64,000 nt of DNA from Blumeriella jaapii (Eukaryota; Ascomycota; Leotiomycetes; Helotiales; Drepanopezizaceae), in NCBI GenBank assembly GCA_009599575.1, contig VWND01000067.1, forward strand, positions 434,001 to 498,000, read 5' to 3'. The translations under genes and the position numbers were made by a program. The notes below the pieces were generated by a model. The model did no database searches and was not told the DNA's origin. It worked only from the letters and a program-made list of their open reading frames with translations. Shown here piece by piece: positions 24,539 to 34,928 of this stretch. Positions within the stretch are counted from its first letter, which is position 1; each line of letters opens with the position of its first letter.

Positions 24539-24828
24539 TATTACGATTCTGGCCTGCCAGTAGTATAGCTGCCAATAGTATAGCTGCCAGTGGTATAACT
24601 GCCAATAGTATAATTGCTAATAATATAAATGCTAGTGGTATTGGATTAAGGTTTGGGCACGGACCATCTCGGCCACTAGGCCTCGCGCTAAGTCACGTGA
24701 CCCACAAGCGCAACCCACTGTATATAAAATTCGCGACCCCGAGCATTCTAGCTCGGTGTCTTTTTTTCAATTTACATGCGTACCTTTTGGTCCACATCAT
24801 TCCGATCACCCTCAAGCTAGCTGTGACA
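24539..24828 (+). repeat. E 3' LTR (about 290 bp)
   Basis: Begins TATTACGA (from TGTTACGA) after the purine tract and ends CTGTGACA. Only one copy is in the window, so the limits rest on termini and context. It contains a 15-bp minisatellite (24556-24645), CACGTG at 24694-24699 and a TATA-like TATATAAAA near 24721. The part from 24650 to 24830 is GC-rich and little mutated. Confidence 0.7.
24556..24645 (+). repeat. 15-bp minisatellite in E LTR, six units
   Basis: Six consecutive 15-bp units of the type GCCAGTAGTATAGCT, diverging progressively to GCTAGTGGTATTGGA. Differences are largely transitions. Confidence 0.85.
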
Positions 24829-24986
24829 AAAATCCTATATTATATTTCTTCGTATTTTTAAACCGGATCGCATAAATAAATATTAAAAAAATGGGCATTT
24901 GATTTTCGGCCCGTGTACCGTGTATATAAAAGCAGCTTTGCCGGATAATGATAACAAGGATTTTCTTTAATATTAGAAGAAGCAGA

Positions 24987-25059
24987 GAAACTGCGCTATT
25001 TCAAGCCTTCAGCAGGGCATTCGAGACGCACGCTAAGCTGGGGATTTTTACATACAAAA
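24987..25059 (+). repeat. Direct repeat copy 1 in the island
   Basis: Starts GAAACTGCGC and ends with GCTAAGCTGGGGATTTTTAC plus ATACAAAA. It matches 25114-25184 at both ends, with a variable middle. Confidence 0.75.
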
Positions 25060-25084
25060 TAATAATAATAATAATAATAATAAT
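25058..25084 (+). repeat. AAT microsatellite, nine units
   Basis: Nine uninterrupted AAT units lie between the two direct repeats. Confidence 0.9.
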
Positions 25085-25113
25085 GATATTATTTAACGTC
25101 TGGAAAGGACAGT

Positions 25114-25184
25114 GAAACTGCGCAATCTTAAGCCTCCCGTAAAATATTGGAAACGTGCTAAGCTGGAGATTTTTATATACAAAA
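25114..25184 (+). repeat. Direct repeat copy 2 in the island
   Basis: Starts GAAACTGCGC and ends with GCTAAGCTGGAGATTTTTAT plus ATACAAAAG. A third, weaker and shorter relative appears at about 25222-25272 (CCGCTATTTAAGC, then TAAGCGGGATGGTTTTT). Confidence 0.7.
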
Positions 25185-25596
25185 GACCTTCGAGAAAACA
25201 GTTATATAAAAGAAATATATAACAAAAAGTCCGCTATTTAAGCTTTTCCCCTATAAGCGGGATGGTTTTTCATTGTGTTCGTAAAATAAACTTCGGATGT
25301 AATCAAAGCCAGAACGCTGAATGTTTTTATTAGTCGTATAACCATTGGTCAAGCCAATGCGGCGAGATTATATAAAACAAAACAAAAACGCAAGAAATTC
25401 AAATTTTCAATCTAAAACCTAATCGTTAATAATACAATATTTAAATTTTTTTCTTTGGGACGGCAATACGCTGTCCTATAGTTTATCTAAAGCAGGTAAA
25501 AAAGTAAAATTTAATAATATAAAAAAGTTCCGCGAATTGCTTCGCGTTTAGCTTTTTAAAATAGCGCAATGCTTCGGTGTCCGAAATAAATAAATA

Positions 25597-25860
25597 TATG
25601 ACGACTTATTTTTTTGCCCCTCGTGTTACCCTAGCAACTGCGTGTAGCTGCAAGCTTTCTGGTTTTCTGATGGATCTCCTATTAACTGTGGAAACTATTT
25701 ATATATATAAGACATTTTCCTTTTAGCATTTTTGCTTTTTGCAGTTGTTAATTCTAAATAAATATTTTTGTTATAAAACCAAAGTCTCGTTTTTTATATT
25801 ATATAAATACGGCGATTAATTAATTGATTTTTTAGCCCTCCGGTAAATTAGATCGTTATA
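25597..25860 (+). repeat. A2 5' LTR (264 bp)
   Basis: Starts TATGACGAC and ends CGTTATA (from CGTCACA). It aligns along its length with the A1 LTR but lacks the 30-bp duplication. It is followed by family A gag sequence in the same direction. Confidence 0.88.
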
Positions 25861-27270
25861 GTATTAACAACTTTTTCTTACGCTAGCGACGGCGTAAACT
25901 ATTTTTTTCTTCGAATTTTTTACGAATTATATTAAAATAATCGACCGGTCGTGAAAAGGCTTATTTCCGCATTTCGCGAAAAATAGCTTTTGTTTAACGA
26001 TTTCTTTTTTAGCAAAGCTTTTCAGCTTTTGCTATTATATTTCAATTTTTCTTTTTTTAATTAGCAAAAAAGCAGCTTTTTCCAAAAGCTTTTTTTTTTG
26101 AAAAACAGTTTTTTCTTCGAGAAAAAAAAACAAAAAAAAAGGCAGAGCGTTAATCATTTCGCTTGCCATTATTTTTTGCAGCTTAGCGCTAAAAGCATTT
26201 AGCTAAAGCTTTTACAAAACCAGCTGAAAAAAGCGCAGAAGCGTAAACGACAACTTTTAGAAATTATACGATTGCGACAGACTTTTTAATTAAAAAGTTT
26301 AATAAAATCTATCGAACGTATTTTTGCTAGTCGCGAATCTTTTTTTTTTTTTTTTTTTTTTCGCAACGTTTTATATTAGCTAATAAACGCTGCAAACTAA
26401 CTTCTACGCTTTTCGCGAACTTTTTTTGAATTTCCTTTTGACGGCCAAGATTTTAGCGCGTTTTTTAAACGTTATAATTTAATTTATTTGCTGATTTTCG
26501 ACTAGCTCGTATAAAACGCGTTTCGAATTTTAAATTTAAATTAAATAATAGTAAAAATTATAAAACACGCTATTAAAAATTAGAATTTTCGATAATCTCG
26601 AATTTTATTACGATTATTTCGCTAGCGATCGATTTCGTAAAAATTATATATTCGATTAAACCGAAAGCGTAGCAAAAGAATTTTCTATTCCGCGTATTTT
26701 AAACCGTTTCGATTTTATATTCTCCGAAAAATTAATAAAAAAGATCGCCGATTTCCTGGCCGATTTTTCCGACGTTTAAAAGGCCGAAAACGAATTTAAA
26801 ATGCTTGTAATAAATACGTACGACGATTTTTAGCGATTTTATCTGCGATTTTTTATTTTCGCAGCGAACGCTAAAATACAAATTAACAAACAGTTTCGAA
26901 ACGCTTTCCGCGATAAAATACCAAAGCGTTTACGAAAAAAGCTGTATTTGAAATAAGCGCGTATAACGATTTTTAAAAATTAACTTATCGCCGTCCGATA
27001 AAAAAAATAAAATCAGTTGGCTAAAAGAATTTTATACGCGAATCGCTTTTTAATTAAATTTATTATTTATTAAAATAGTAAATTTTTTATCAAAGCGTAT
27101 TACAAATCAAATCGTACGTACGAAAGTCGTTTAAATGCTTTACAGGCTTTTTCTAAGCCTTTTGCTGTTTTTTTTTTTACGCCAAAACGCCCTTTTCAGC
27201 GTTTTTTTTTCTATCGGATCAATAATAACGCTCGTTTTTCATTTTATATCAGAAAATTCAAAAAAGCCAA
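25861..27270 (+). pseudogene. A2 leader and gag remnant
   Basis: From about 26492 it aligns with A1 from base 1. The first ~630 bp supply the family A leader and gag N-terminus missing from A1. The gag core occurs at about 26780-27040, with the same broken frame as A1. The copy stops at GCCAA (27266-27270), where C1 is inserted, and resumes at 34629. Confidence 0.82.
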
Positions 27271-27683
27271 TATAAGGATTGAAAGGCAGGGAAACACTAG
27301 TTTAAACAATAAAGCTTAAATAAGGTTGGGTTGATAGTCAGACTGATTTCTATCTTCTACATCTTTAGTAGAAGGCGTGTATAAGTACAAAAGGAGGGGT
27401 GGAGCCCTCGAAAAGAGTATTTCTCAGAAAATCAGGCGAGCCCCATTTAGTATGCTTTTCCAGCCCCTATTCCGACTTTTTTTTATCCTTTTTAATATAA
27501 CTCTAATAACTGGTTTCTTAGCAATTACTTTTATAAAATGTTTTACCTAAATATTATTTTCAGCCCTTATAATATTATCCGGCCCCCACGGCCTATCCGC
27601 AGAAAGTATTATTCGAGAGTTAATAAAAAACAAAAAGTCTTGGCGGATCATCTGATTTATACACGTGATATTGGTTTCTGATA
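27271..27683 (-). repeat. C1 3' LTR (413 bp)
   Basis: On the plus strand it begins TATAAGGATTGAAAGGCAGG and ends GGTTTCTGATA (from TGACA). CACGTG is at 27662-27667. It matches 34216-34628 along its whole length, with transition differences. Confidence 0.92.
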
Positions 27684-27700
27684 TTACCCCCCCTTTTAGG
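27684..27700 (-). promoter_or_regulatory. C1 polypurine tract
   Basis: The plus strand reads TTACCCCCCCTTTTAGG, that is CCTAAAAGGGGGGGTAA on the element strand, directly upstream of its 3' LTR. The C2 equivalent (51252 on) has decayed to TTACTTTTTTTT. Confidence 0.75.
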
Positions 27701-27790
27701 CCTTTGATTCTCAAAAGCGATTGATTTTTTTATACGTATGCTTTCGTATATAACGTGCGTTACGCCTTCGAAATAACATACGGTTTCTTC

Positions 27791-27854
27791 CGCTTTCGGT
27801 CGTGAATTATAGCTGTTTCGTTCGCTTTTAGTCGTGAATTATGGCTGTTTTGCT
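27791..27854 (+). repeat. 32-bp tandem repeat at start of antisense frame
   Basis: Two units beginning CGCTTTCGGTCGTGAATTAT (27791-27822) and CGCTTTTAGTCGTGAATTAT (27823-27854). The putative start ATG at 27834+ context (AATTATGGCT) lies in the second unit; the first has ATA there. C2 keeps both units near 51360-51415. Confidence 0.7.
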
Positions 27855-28829
27855 GTTTTATTTTCTTTGTTTTCGGTAGCGCTCGCATTTTCGTTTAAAA
27901 AAGCTTTTTTCTTTAAAATAGCCGTCATTTTTCTGCTCAACTTCTTTTTCTTCTTTTTCATTTTTATTTTTTCGTCAGCTCTTTTTTATTTTAATCAACT
28001 ATCTTTCGCCGCGTTCGCCGCGAATTCTCAAAATGCTTTTGACTTTTATCTGCTTTCGGTGCGCCCGCCTGATTTTACGCGAAAGCATTATAACGGATTC
28101 TTTGCTTTTTTGCGTTTTCGAACTTTTTAGCGTAAAATGCAATCGCTGCAAAACTTCGCATATTTAATGCTTTTCTGTAAATCTTCTAAACTTTTATTCG
28201 AATTCGCTTTTAACTAGCTACAGATTTCTGCCGCACGCGTTATCGAGGCGCAAATATTTTTCGCGGGCCTTAACGATTTTATAAATCGTTTCGATGCTGC
28301 CACAGCCGCTGCCGCCCCTTTTTTTTTTACTGCCGAAGCCAAAGCTTTTGCTAAAACTTTTATCGACTTTATTATCCACGACGCTTATATAAATCGTTTA
28401 AAAAAAAATAACGCTTCGGTTTTTATAATAATCGAAAATCGTGCGAATCGCGCCGCGGCTCGGGCTGCCGCCGCTGCTGCTGCGCCCGTTCCTGCCGGTT
28501 TAGCGGCTGCTGCTGTTTTGAAAGCCTTAGCTGCGCCGGCCCTTTTTTTTAACGACGCTAGTATAAAACGTATTCTTCGACGTTTCGAAAACGTCGCTCG
28601 GACCTATTCTAACCAGTTGAATCAAATTCTGGATTTTTACGAAAATATCGTAGCTGCAATTTAAAATTCGATTACGGCTATCGTAAAAGCTTTAATTAAA
28701 ATAAATCGAATACTTTGCGAATTCGTTTGGTACTAATTCTTTTTTTAATCTGCCGCTATTTTTAAATCTAAAAAAAATGGCGATAACGATAAAAAAAAAA
28801 ATAACGATAAAAATAAATTGGCTTAGCGG
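27834..28829 (+). pseudogene. Extra antisense ORF of C1, Ala-rich, function unknown
   Basis: The ORF runs opposite to pol, tail-to-tail, between the chromodomain and the 3' LTR. A single frame extends about 332 codons, with stops only at TAG or TAA positions that RIP can make from CAG, CAA or TGG (28128, 28216, 28664 and a few more). Parts: a Phe-rich hydrophobic N-terminal third (FFFFFFIFIFSSALFYF), a middle with IEAQIFFAGLNDFINRFDAA, an Ala/Pro-rich segment (RAAARAAAAAAAPVPAGLA) and a Lys/Asn/Asp tail. Codons are GC-rich for the window. I do not recognise a family. It is not gag, which is present elsewhere in C1. Confidence 0.6.
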
Positions 28830-30425
28830 CGGTTCTGAAGTTTTCTAAATGTTTTTGTTTTCTTTTTTTTGCCTTTACGGCGCGCATTCGTTATTGCTTC
28901 GTTGCTATCACTTATCGTATCCTTTAAGTATTTTTTTACAACTTTTTTTGCGTTCGTAAAATAGTTTTCTGGCTCCCAGGAATCTTCGCTTAATAAATAG
29001 CTTTTTTATCGCATCAAATAATATCGGCCTTTTTTTGTATTTTTATAAGCTTATATTAATTTAACCTCGTATTTTTCGGGTTTTTGAAATTTTATTATAC
29101 TATCCTTCGGCTCGGTGTCGTCCCGACTTTGCCAAGGTTTTAATAGAAAAACGTGGAAAATATCGTAAATACGATATTAAAAAAAAAGCTCGAATTAGTA
29201 AGCTTGGCCGTGCTCGTATATAATTCGCTTAATCTTAAAAAGCTTTAAATATTTATTTAAAAGCTTTCGAAAAGGTCGCAGCTATCGAAGGTTTTTAATC
29301 GATAATAATACTTTGTCGCTTACTTAAAATTTAGTTTTTTTATATTTAGCGTCGTAAAACCTTTTGTGATTCGCGTTGGCTTTTTTTAACTTTTTATTAA
29401 ATATTTCTCTTTTTTGCAATATTCTAATTCGTTTTTCCGCTGACGGTACCCCCTTTTCTACGACGTCGCTTTCGACGTTGCTGCCAAATTTTAAGTAAAA
29501 GCCGTATAATATGCGAAAAAAAGTAAAATCCGTAAAAACGTATATCGAGTTGTTATACGTAAACTCGGCTAAAACAAGCTTCGTAGCCCAATCGTTTTAT
29601 CGATAATCGCAGTACGTGCGAAAATAAAATTCTAAAACTTAATTTTAACGTTTCGTTTAGCTATCGGTTTAAAAATAAAAAGCGGTGCTTAATCGACGTC
29701 GTATCTATAAATAAAACATTACTGAAAACCAGAATTTACTAGTAAAAACTAACCTTTTGTTTATAATAATCCTTTTAAAACAGCCAAAATCTTTGTAAAC
29801 GTACTGTATAAATATCTCAGCCAAATCTGGGGCTAAAATCGTTTTTTATATCGGTATATATCTCGACAGCTTCGTATATCGGTTTATTATAACGAATATC
29901 GAATCGTAAACACGACTTCGTCTTTTGCTAAAAAATAAACCCGTAATAAAATTCATAATTATTTTTTCCCAAGATCTCGTAAAAATCGAAAAAAAAGCTA
30001 ATTCGCCATAGGATCGGTGCTTTTTAAGCTTGCCTTTTTAGCACTTTTTATACGTATTAACGTAACGCTTTACGTCGCTTCGTAAACCAGGCCAGAAATA
30101 CTTTTTTTCGACCAATTTTAGCGTTCGCCGAAAACCTTAATAGCCGGCGGTCGGATCGTCGTAATTAATTTTTAATATTTCGCTTTTAATAACGCTTTTA
30201 TTCGGAATATACGCACGTCTTTTATAACGTAGTAATTTATTTTGGCCTATACGCCAATGTCTTTCGGATCCGGCTCGACTGCTTTGCGAAGCCGATTCGT
30301 ACGTTTTTTATAATACAAAAAAATCAGATTTTTGCAATTTAAAAATAGTTTTATAAATCGGTTCTGCTAGTTCGTTATTAGCCGTTTCGGATTATAGCAA
30401 TATAGCGGCTACGCTCCGTAGTATA
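28830..30425 (-). pseudogene. C1 integrase and chromodomain (degenerate)
   Basis: Reading right to left, integrase follows RNase H and ends in a well-preserved chromodomain at about 28850-29080: KKGRYYLMR, SYLLSEDSWEPENYFTNAKK and VVKKYLKDTISDSNEAI. Some sequence beyond may extend into the antisense ORF region. Stops break the core domain. Confidence 0.85.
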
Positions 30426-30427
30426 TA

Positions 30428-32000
30428 TTATTTGCAATCAGTAACACTAGCAAAAAATAATCCGGCGAAAAAGCCTTTTATTTGGCTTTTTTCCGTTTGC
30501 TTTTTACCTTCTGATTCCGTTAATAAAAGCTTCGAATACTTATCGGCGCGAAATGGTCCATGCTCCGATTTTAAACGTGTTTCTATTACGAAAAACATTC
30601 TAAAATTTCTTAAATAAGCTAATTTTAGTTTACGATACAACGTAGGCAGCTGCTCGTTATTTTCTTTTAAATTTTCTTTTAAATCTGGCCGGCGAAAAAA
30701 ACTATCCGCCGGATTAAAAATTTCTGTTTTATACTCGATTGCAAAATCGTATTTAATTAGCTCGTCGGCCCATTTCGCTTGGCGTCCGTTTAAACGTTTT
30801 TTCGTAAAAAAATATTTCAGATTATAATAATTTGTACGCATAATAATAACGTTAAAAGCGCTACGTAAATATTAGCTCCATTATTTAAAAGCGTAAATTA
30901 TAGCCATTAGCTTAGCGTCGTAAACCTCGTATCTTTGTTTTATAAAAAAAAGCTTTTTCGAATAATACGCGATAAAATGCCAACGTGCCTTCGCATTTTT
31001 TCCGAATAATTAAAATAATATTCCGCTTATAACGAATTTCGAAGCGTTTGTTTCGATTTGGATTTTCAATCGAAAGTCGAAATGGCGTAAAATCGGTGCT
31101 TGGCAAAACTTTTCTTTTAAAAATAAAAAAACGAGCTTCGCTTCGAATAAAAAACGAAAAGGGTCCGACATTTTTCTTCGTTGCATTTCTTTTAAAAAAT
31201 TTGTAATAAATCGGCAAAGCTTAGCGTAGTTCTTAATAAAACGTTTGTAAAAGTTGGTAAAATCCAAAAACACTTGAATATTTCGCCACGTAATAAAAGA
31301 AGGCTATTTCCGAATATTATCCATTCTTTTTGAGTCCATTTTAATTCCCGTAAAAGTAACGACGAAGTTTAAAAACTCAATCGTATTCGTATCGAAAGCA
31401 TATTTTTTCAGATTTCCGTAAAGTTTATTAGCACGAAGTTTTTCGAAAACTTTTTTTACCGCGTTTGTATAATCGTCGAAATTTTCGAAAAATATTAAAA
31501 TATCGTCGAAATAAATTACATACGTAATATTTATTAAACCGACTAAAGCTTGATTAATATATGCTTAAAAGGTTGCTGGTGCGTTCGAAAGGCCGAAAGA
31601 TAATACGTAGTATTCGAAGTGTTCGTAACGAATACGAAACGCAGTCTTCCATTTATTTCCCTTTTTTATTCGAAAGCGGTAATACGCCTAAATAAAATCT
31701 AGTTTAATAAATATTTTAACTTTTCTTAAACGATCCAAAGTTTCGCTTATAAAAAATAGAAAAATTCGATTCTTAACCGTAACTGCGTTTAAATCCTTAT
31801 AATCGACGTATAATCGTAAACTTCCGTTTTTTTTCGGTATAAATATTACCGATGCGCCGGCAGGGCTAATAAACCTTTTTATCCAGCCTTTTTCTAAATT
31901 CGAATCGAAATATTCGCGTAATTCGATAAATTCAGATTCCGACAAAAAGTAAACTGGTCCCTAAAAAGAATTCTTCCCTTCCGCGAAGTTTATTCGATAC
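30428..32000 (-). pseudogene. C1 reverse transcriptase and RNase H
   Basis: RT begins near 31945: MSESEFIELREYFDSNLEKG, then PAGASVIFIPKKNGSLRLYV and DYKDLNAVTVKNR. The catalytic box is intact as YFDDILIF (about 31500-31530). The thumb gives FLDFTNFYKRFIKNYAKLCR. RNase H ends in the open run 30428-30841 (LNGRQAKWADELIKYDFAI, then NPADSFFRRPD). This is a chromovirus-type polymerase. It is interrupted by a modest number of stops. Confidence 0.9.
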
Positions 32001-32099
32001 TCTATAAAATGGTAAAAAGCTAGAATAACCGCGGCGGTATCGTCGAATACGTCGGCGTAATCGTCGTATTTAAAAAATAATTAATACTATTTTTCAATA

Positions 32100-33965
32100 G
32101 CTTTTTTCAAAACGATACAAAACGCTTGCTTTTTTTTGGATTTTTTTTTGAAACGTTTAATTATAACGAAATTAAATTATAAGCGTTCGATTGAATATCG
32201 CTACGATTTAGCTCGAAAGCTTATAGCGGGGTCGATATTTCGCAACCAAAGAAACCTTAGGATAAATAAAACCTTTAGAATATTTATATCGCAAGCTACG
32301 AAATCGCTTTGTATCTTTTTAATTATTTTATAATTATTAATAACGCGAATAAATTGCGTATGCGTGCCGTAAATAATTACTTTTCTTTTTTTAATCGTAA
32401 ATAAATTAATACGTTTTTGAATTGGTTTCTATTTACATTTAATTGATAACTTTTGAATTACGCGCAGTTTTTCTCCGCGCCGCAATCGATAAAAGCTCGT
32501 TTCGTACGAGTTTCGCTTTTGGCTCCTTTAATTTCGATTAAAATTATTATTTTCTGCTTTTCTTTTTCGCTCGATTTTATTAGCAGCGACGAAATTAAAA
32601 TCGAACGGAAGCTTTTCCCGAATTCTTAGATTTGTTAGCTTCGAAGCAGTTTAAAGCTATATATCTTTTTTTATTATATTTATAACATTCGACTTTTAGA
32701 TAATTAATTATACGATGCTTTTTCTTTTGGCAGCGACTGCATTTCGAAAAATAAAAAAAATCGTTAGAAATTCTAAGATTCCAAAAGATTTTATTAGAAT
32801 TATCGTTTTTTCGCTTTCGTTTTTCTTTTTGTAACGTATTTTCGAATCGAAAACGGTATATATCTGTTCTAACTTTTAAGCTTTAATCGTAAATATAAGT
32901 TTTTTCCTTTTTTTTTTCTTTGCGTTCGTTTCGTCGTTTATTATCTTTCGTTTCGTCGCTAATAATTTTATTAGCATTTTCGATACGACGAGCGATTAAT
33001 ACCAATTTTTCGTACGAGCTTATAGCTGCAATATTGCTTCGTTTAATAATTTTTTTTCGAAAAGTAAATCGGAGTTTTGCGAAAAGCATTCTTCTTCTAG
33101 TCGCATCGTTTATTATTTGCAATTGCTGTTCGAAATTATTCAAATAAGCAACGAAATCATTAATTAATTTATGCTTTTTTTGCTTCGCCTTATCGTATAA
33201 ATTCGAGGCCGCGATTTCTCGATTTTCCGTATCTATCAAAAAGTTTAATATTTATCTTTTGAAATCGTTTTATATAATTCGAATATTCGTAGAACGTCGT
33301 TCGTATCCGGTCCACTTTTTCTTTATTTTATCGTCGAAAATTAAAACACAGGCGTTAATTTTTTTTTAATCGGTACAAAATATTATCCTTTTATCCTGGC
33401 GAAAGCTTCGCTTTGCACGCCGAATAAAAAATTAAGCTTTTTTAATATTTTTTTTTCGATATATTAAAAAGTTTTTTATTTTTGATACCTTTCGGCTCGA
33501 ATTCGCTATATTTCTTACAAAAAATATAATATGCTCAGAAAAAATACTAGGTCGTTTCCAATAAATATTATTATCGTAATACTTCGAAGATACCTTATAA
33601 TAATCGCCGGCTTAAATTATTTTCTGTTTTTTTTCAGTTAGAACGGTGTTAGAAAGTATAAAAACCTTTTTTTCGATATTTTCGAAAGCGTTAAATTCTC
33701 GTTGAAATTATTTAATCTTTTTTCGAAATTCGTTTCGGCGTCTTTTGGTTTCTTCGAATTTTTTGATTATTTCGTAAACCTTTTTTTTAGTTTTTTTCTG
33801 TTTTACTTTAGCTCGTATTTCTTTTACTTTTTTACGTTTATCGTTTTTTTTTTGTTCGACGCGAATTCGTTTATTAGCCAAATAAATCAAGGTTTCGATG
33901 GAAAATCCTCCCGAATCGCTTTAAGCGTGGCCTTTTTTAGTAATTTCTTCGATAAAAAAAATTAA
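32100..33965 (-). pseudogene. C1 gag with CCHC knuckle, and protease
   Basis: A highly charged N-terminal region is open at 33708-33890. The capsid part lies at 32883-33239 (KLINDFVAYLNNFEQQLQII, then RRMLFAKLRFTFRKKII). A decayed zinc knuckle is at 32647-32690 (ECYKYNKKRYIALNCFEA; the second Cys and the His read Tyr). A protease motif AFIDCGAEKN follows near 32475-32510, with Cys for Ser or Thr in D[S/T]GA. Confidence 0.82.
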
Positions 33966-34215
33966 GAAGTCGTCGCGCCCTGATAATAAAGTATTTTCGA
34001 TCTTTGATAAGGCTGGTGACGTCAAAGAAAACGATAGTACGGGGTTTTTTTAAGCAGCCGAAAGTGCTGAATCTTTTTAAATAGCTGAAAATATCTGTTT
34101 TCTGCGAATGCGAAAAGCCATAATATCGATAATAACGATGTAAATATAGTAGTATAATAGAAAATTATTTTAGTAATATCGAACTGCCGTTCCGGTGAAT
34201 AGAGAAAAATCAGAA

Positions 34216-34628
34216 TATAAAAATTGAAAGGCAGGAAAACATTAGTTTAAATAATAAAACTTAAATAAGATTGGGTTAATAGTCAGACTGATTTTTACTT
34301 TTTACATTTTTAATAAAAGGCGTGTATAAATACAAAAAAAGAGGTGAAGCCCTCGAAAAAAGTATTTCCCAGAAAACCAAGCGAGCCTTATTTAATATGC
34401 TTTTCCAGCCTCCATTCCGACCTTTTTTCATTCTTCTTAATATAATCCTAATAACTGGTTTTTTAGCAATTACTTTTATAAAGTGTTTTACCTAAATGTC
34501 ATTTCCAGCCCCTATAATATTATCCGGCCCCCACGGTCTATCCGCAGAAAGTACTATTCGAGGGTTGGTAGAAGACAGAAGGTCTTGGCGGATCACCTGA
34601 CTTATACACGTGATGTTGGTTCCTGACA
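34216..34628 (-). repeat. C1 5' LTR (413 bp)
   Basis: On the plus strand it begins TATAAAAATTGAAAGGCAGG and ends TTCCTGACA, with CACGTG at 34607-34612. It is followed by the second GCCAA. No primer binding site was identified on its inner side. Confidence 0.92.
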
Positions 34629-34674
34629 GCCAATTTGCACGATTTTTTACGAGCCGATTTTCGGTTCTATCCAA
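34629..34674 (+). mobile_element. A2 fragment between C1 and B1
   Basis: These 46 bp (GCCAATTTGCACG...TCTATCCAA) align with A1 around 787-832 and join A2 sequence ending at 27270. The rest of A2 lies beyond the B1 nest, outside the window. Confidence 0.85.
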
Positions 34675-34928
34675 TATAAAACGGTGATATTTTATATTAA
34701 TAGGATTTGGTAGTTTTAGCTATAATCGAGGCATGGACCTTTCCGAAACCCCCTGCTATTAATTATTTTCAACAGGTATAAAAGCAAAGCACTTTCTTAA
34801 ATAGTATTATACGTACGCAATTTAATTTATATTTTTTTTGTTTTTTTTAGTTTTTTTAAGGATTTTTTAAATTATTTTACTTATCGATATATAGCCGTAT
34901 TAATTTGGTTTTCTTATATATTTTTATA
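34675..34928 (+). repeat. B1 5' LTR (about 254 bp)
   Basis: Begins TATAAAACGGTGAT (from TGTAAAACGG) and ends TTTTTATA (from CTTTTACA). TATA-like GGTATAAAAGC lies near 34775. It is slightly shorter than the B2 LTRs because of losses in a T-rich tract. Confidence 0.88.

Larger units (their letters stand above)
24829..25596. other. Non-element island with repeats and hairpins, no gene seen
   Basis: This 768-bp stretch lies between the E 3' LTR and the A2 5' LTR. No transposon protein motif or convincing long frame was found. CA and TG occur at more normal frequency than in the elements. It holds a pair of direct repeats, an AAT microsatellite and three small hairpins: CATTGG/CCAATG (25343-25359), GGACGGC/GCTGTCC (25458-25476) and CGCGAA/TTCGCG (25531-25546). 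It could be residual host intergenic DNA or part of an older unrecognised element. Confidence 0.5.
27271..34628 (-). mobile_element. Ty3/gypsy chromovirus C1, complete, minus strand
   Basis: Two 413-bp LTRs enclose 6.5 kb. The target duplication GCCAA (27266-27270 and 34629-34633) is perfect, and the interrupted A2 sequence matches A1 around 787 across the join. On the minus strand the order is gag with CCHC knuckle, protease, RT, RNase H, integrase, chromodomain. A plus-strand open frame occupies the space between pol and the 3' LTR. Total 7358 bp. A second copy (C2) starts at 50841. Confidence 0.93.

Noticed and set aside
24540..24650. CRISPR-like array
   Set aside because: The six 15-bp units are contiguous with no spacers; it is a minisatellite in an LTR.
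27834..28130. Captured host membrane protein gene in C1
   Set aside because: The Phe-rich stretch could be mistaken for membrane segments, but C2 carries the same region at the same place, so it belongs to the element; no host family was recognised.
30432..30617. Plus-strand open frame of 61 codons
   Set aside because: Shadow of the minus-strand C1 RNase H tail.
33702..33965. Phe-rich plus-strand frame of 87 codons resembling a membrane protein
   Set aside because: It is the complement of the Lys/Arg-rich gag N-terminus of C1; Phe runs arise from AAA codons on the other strand.
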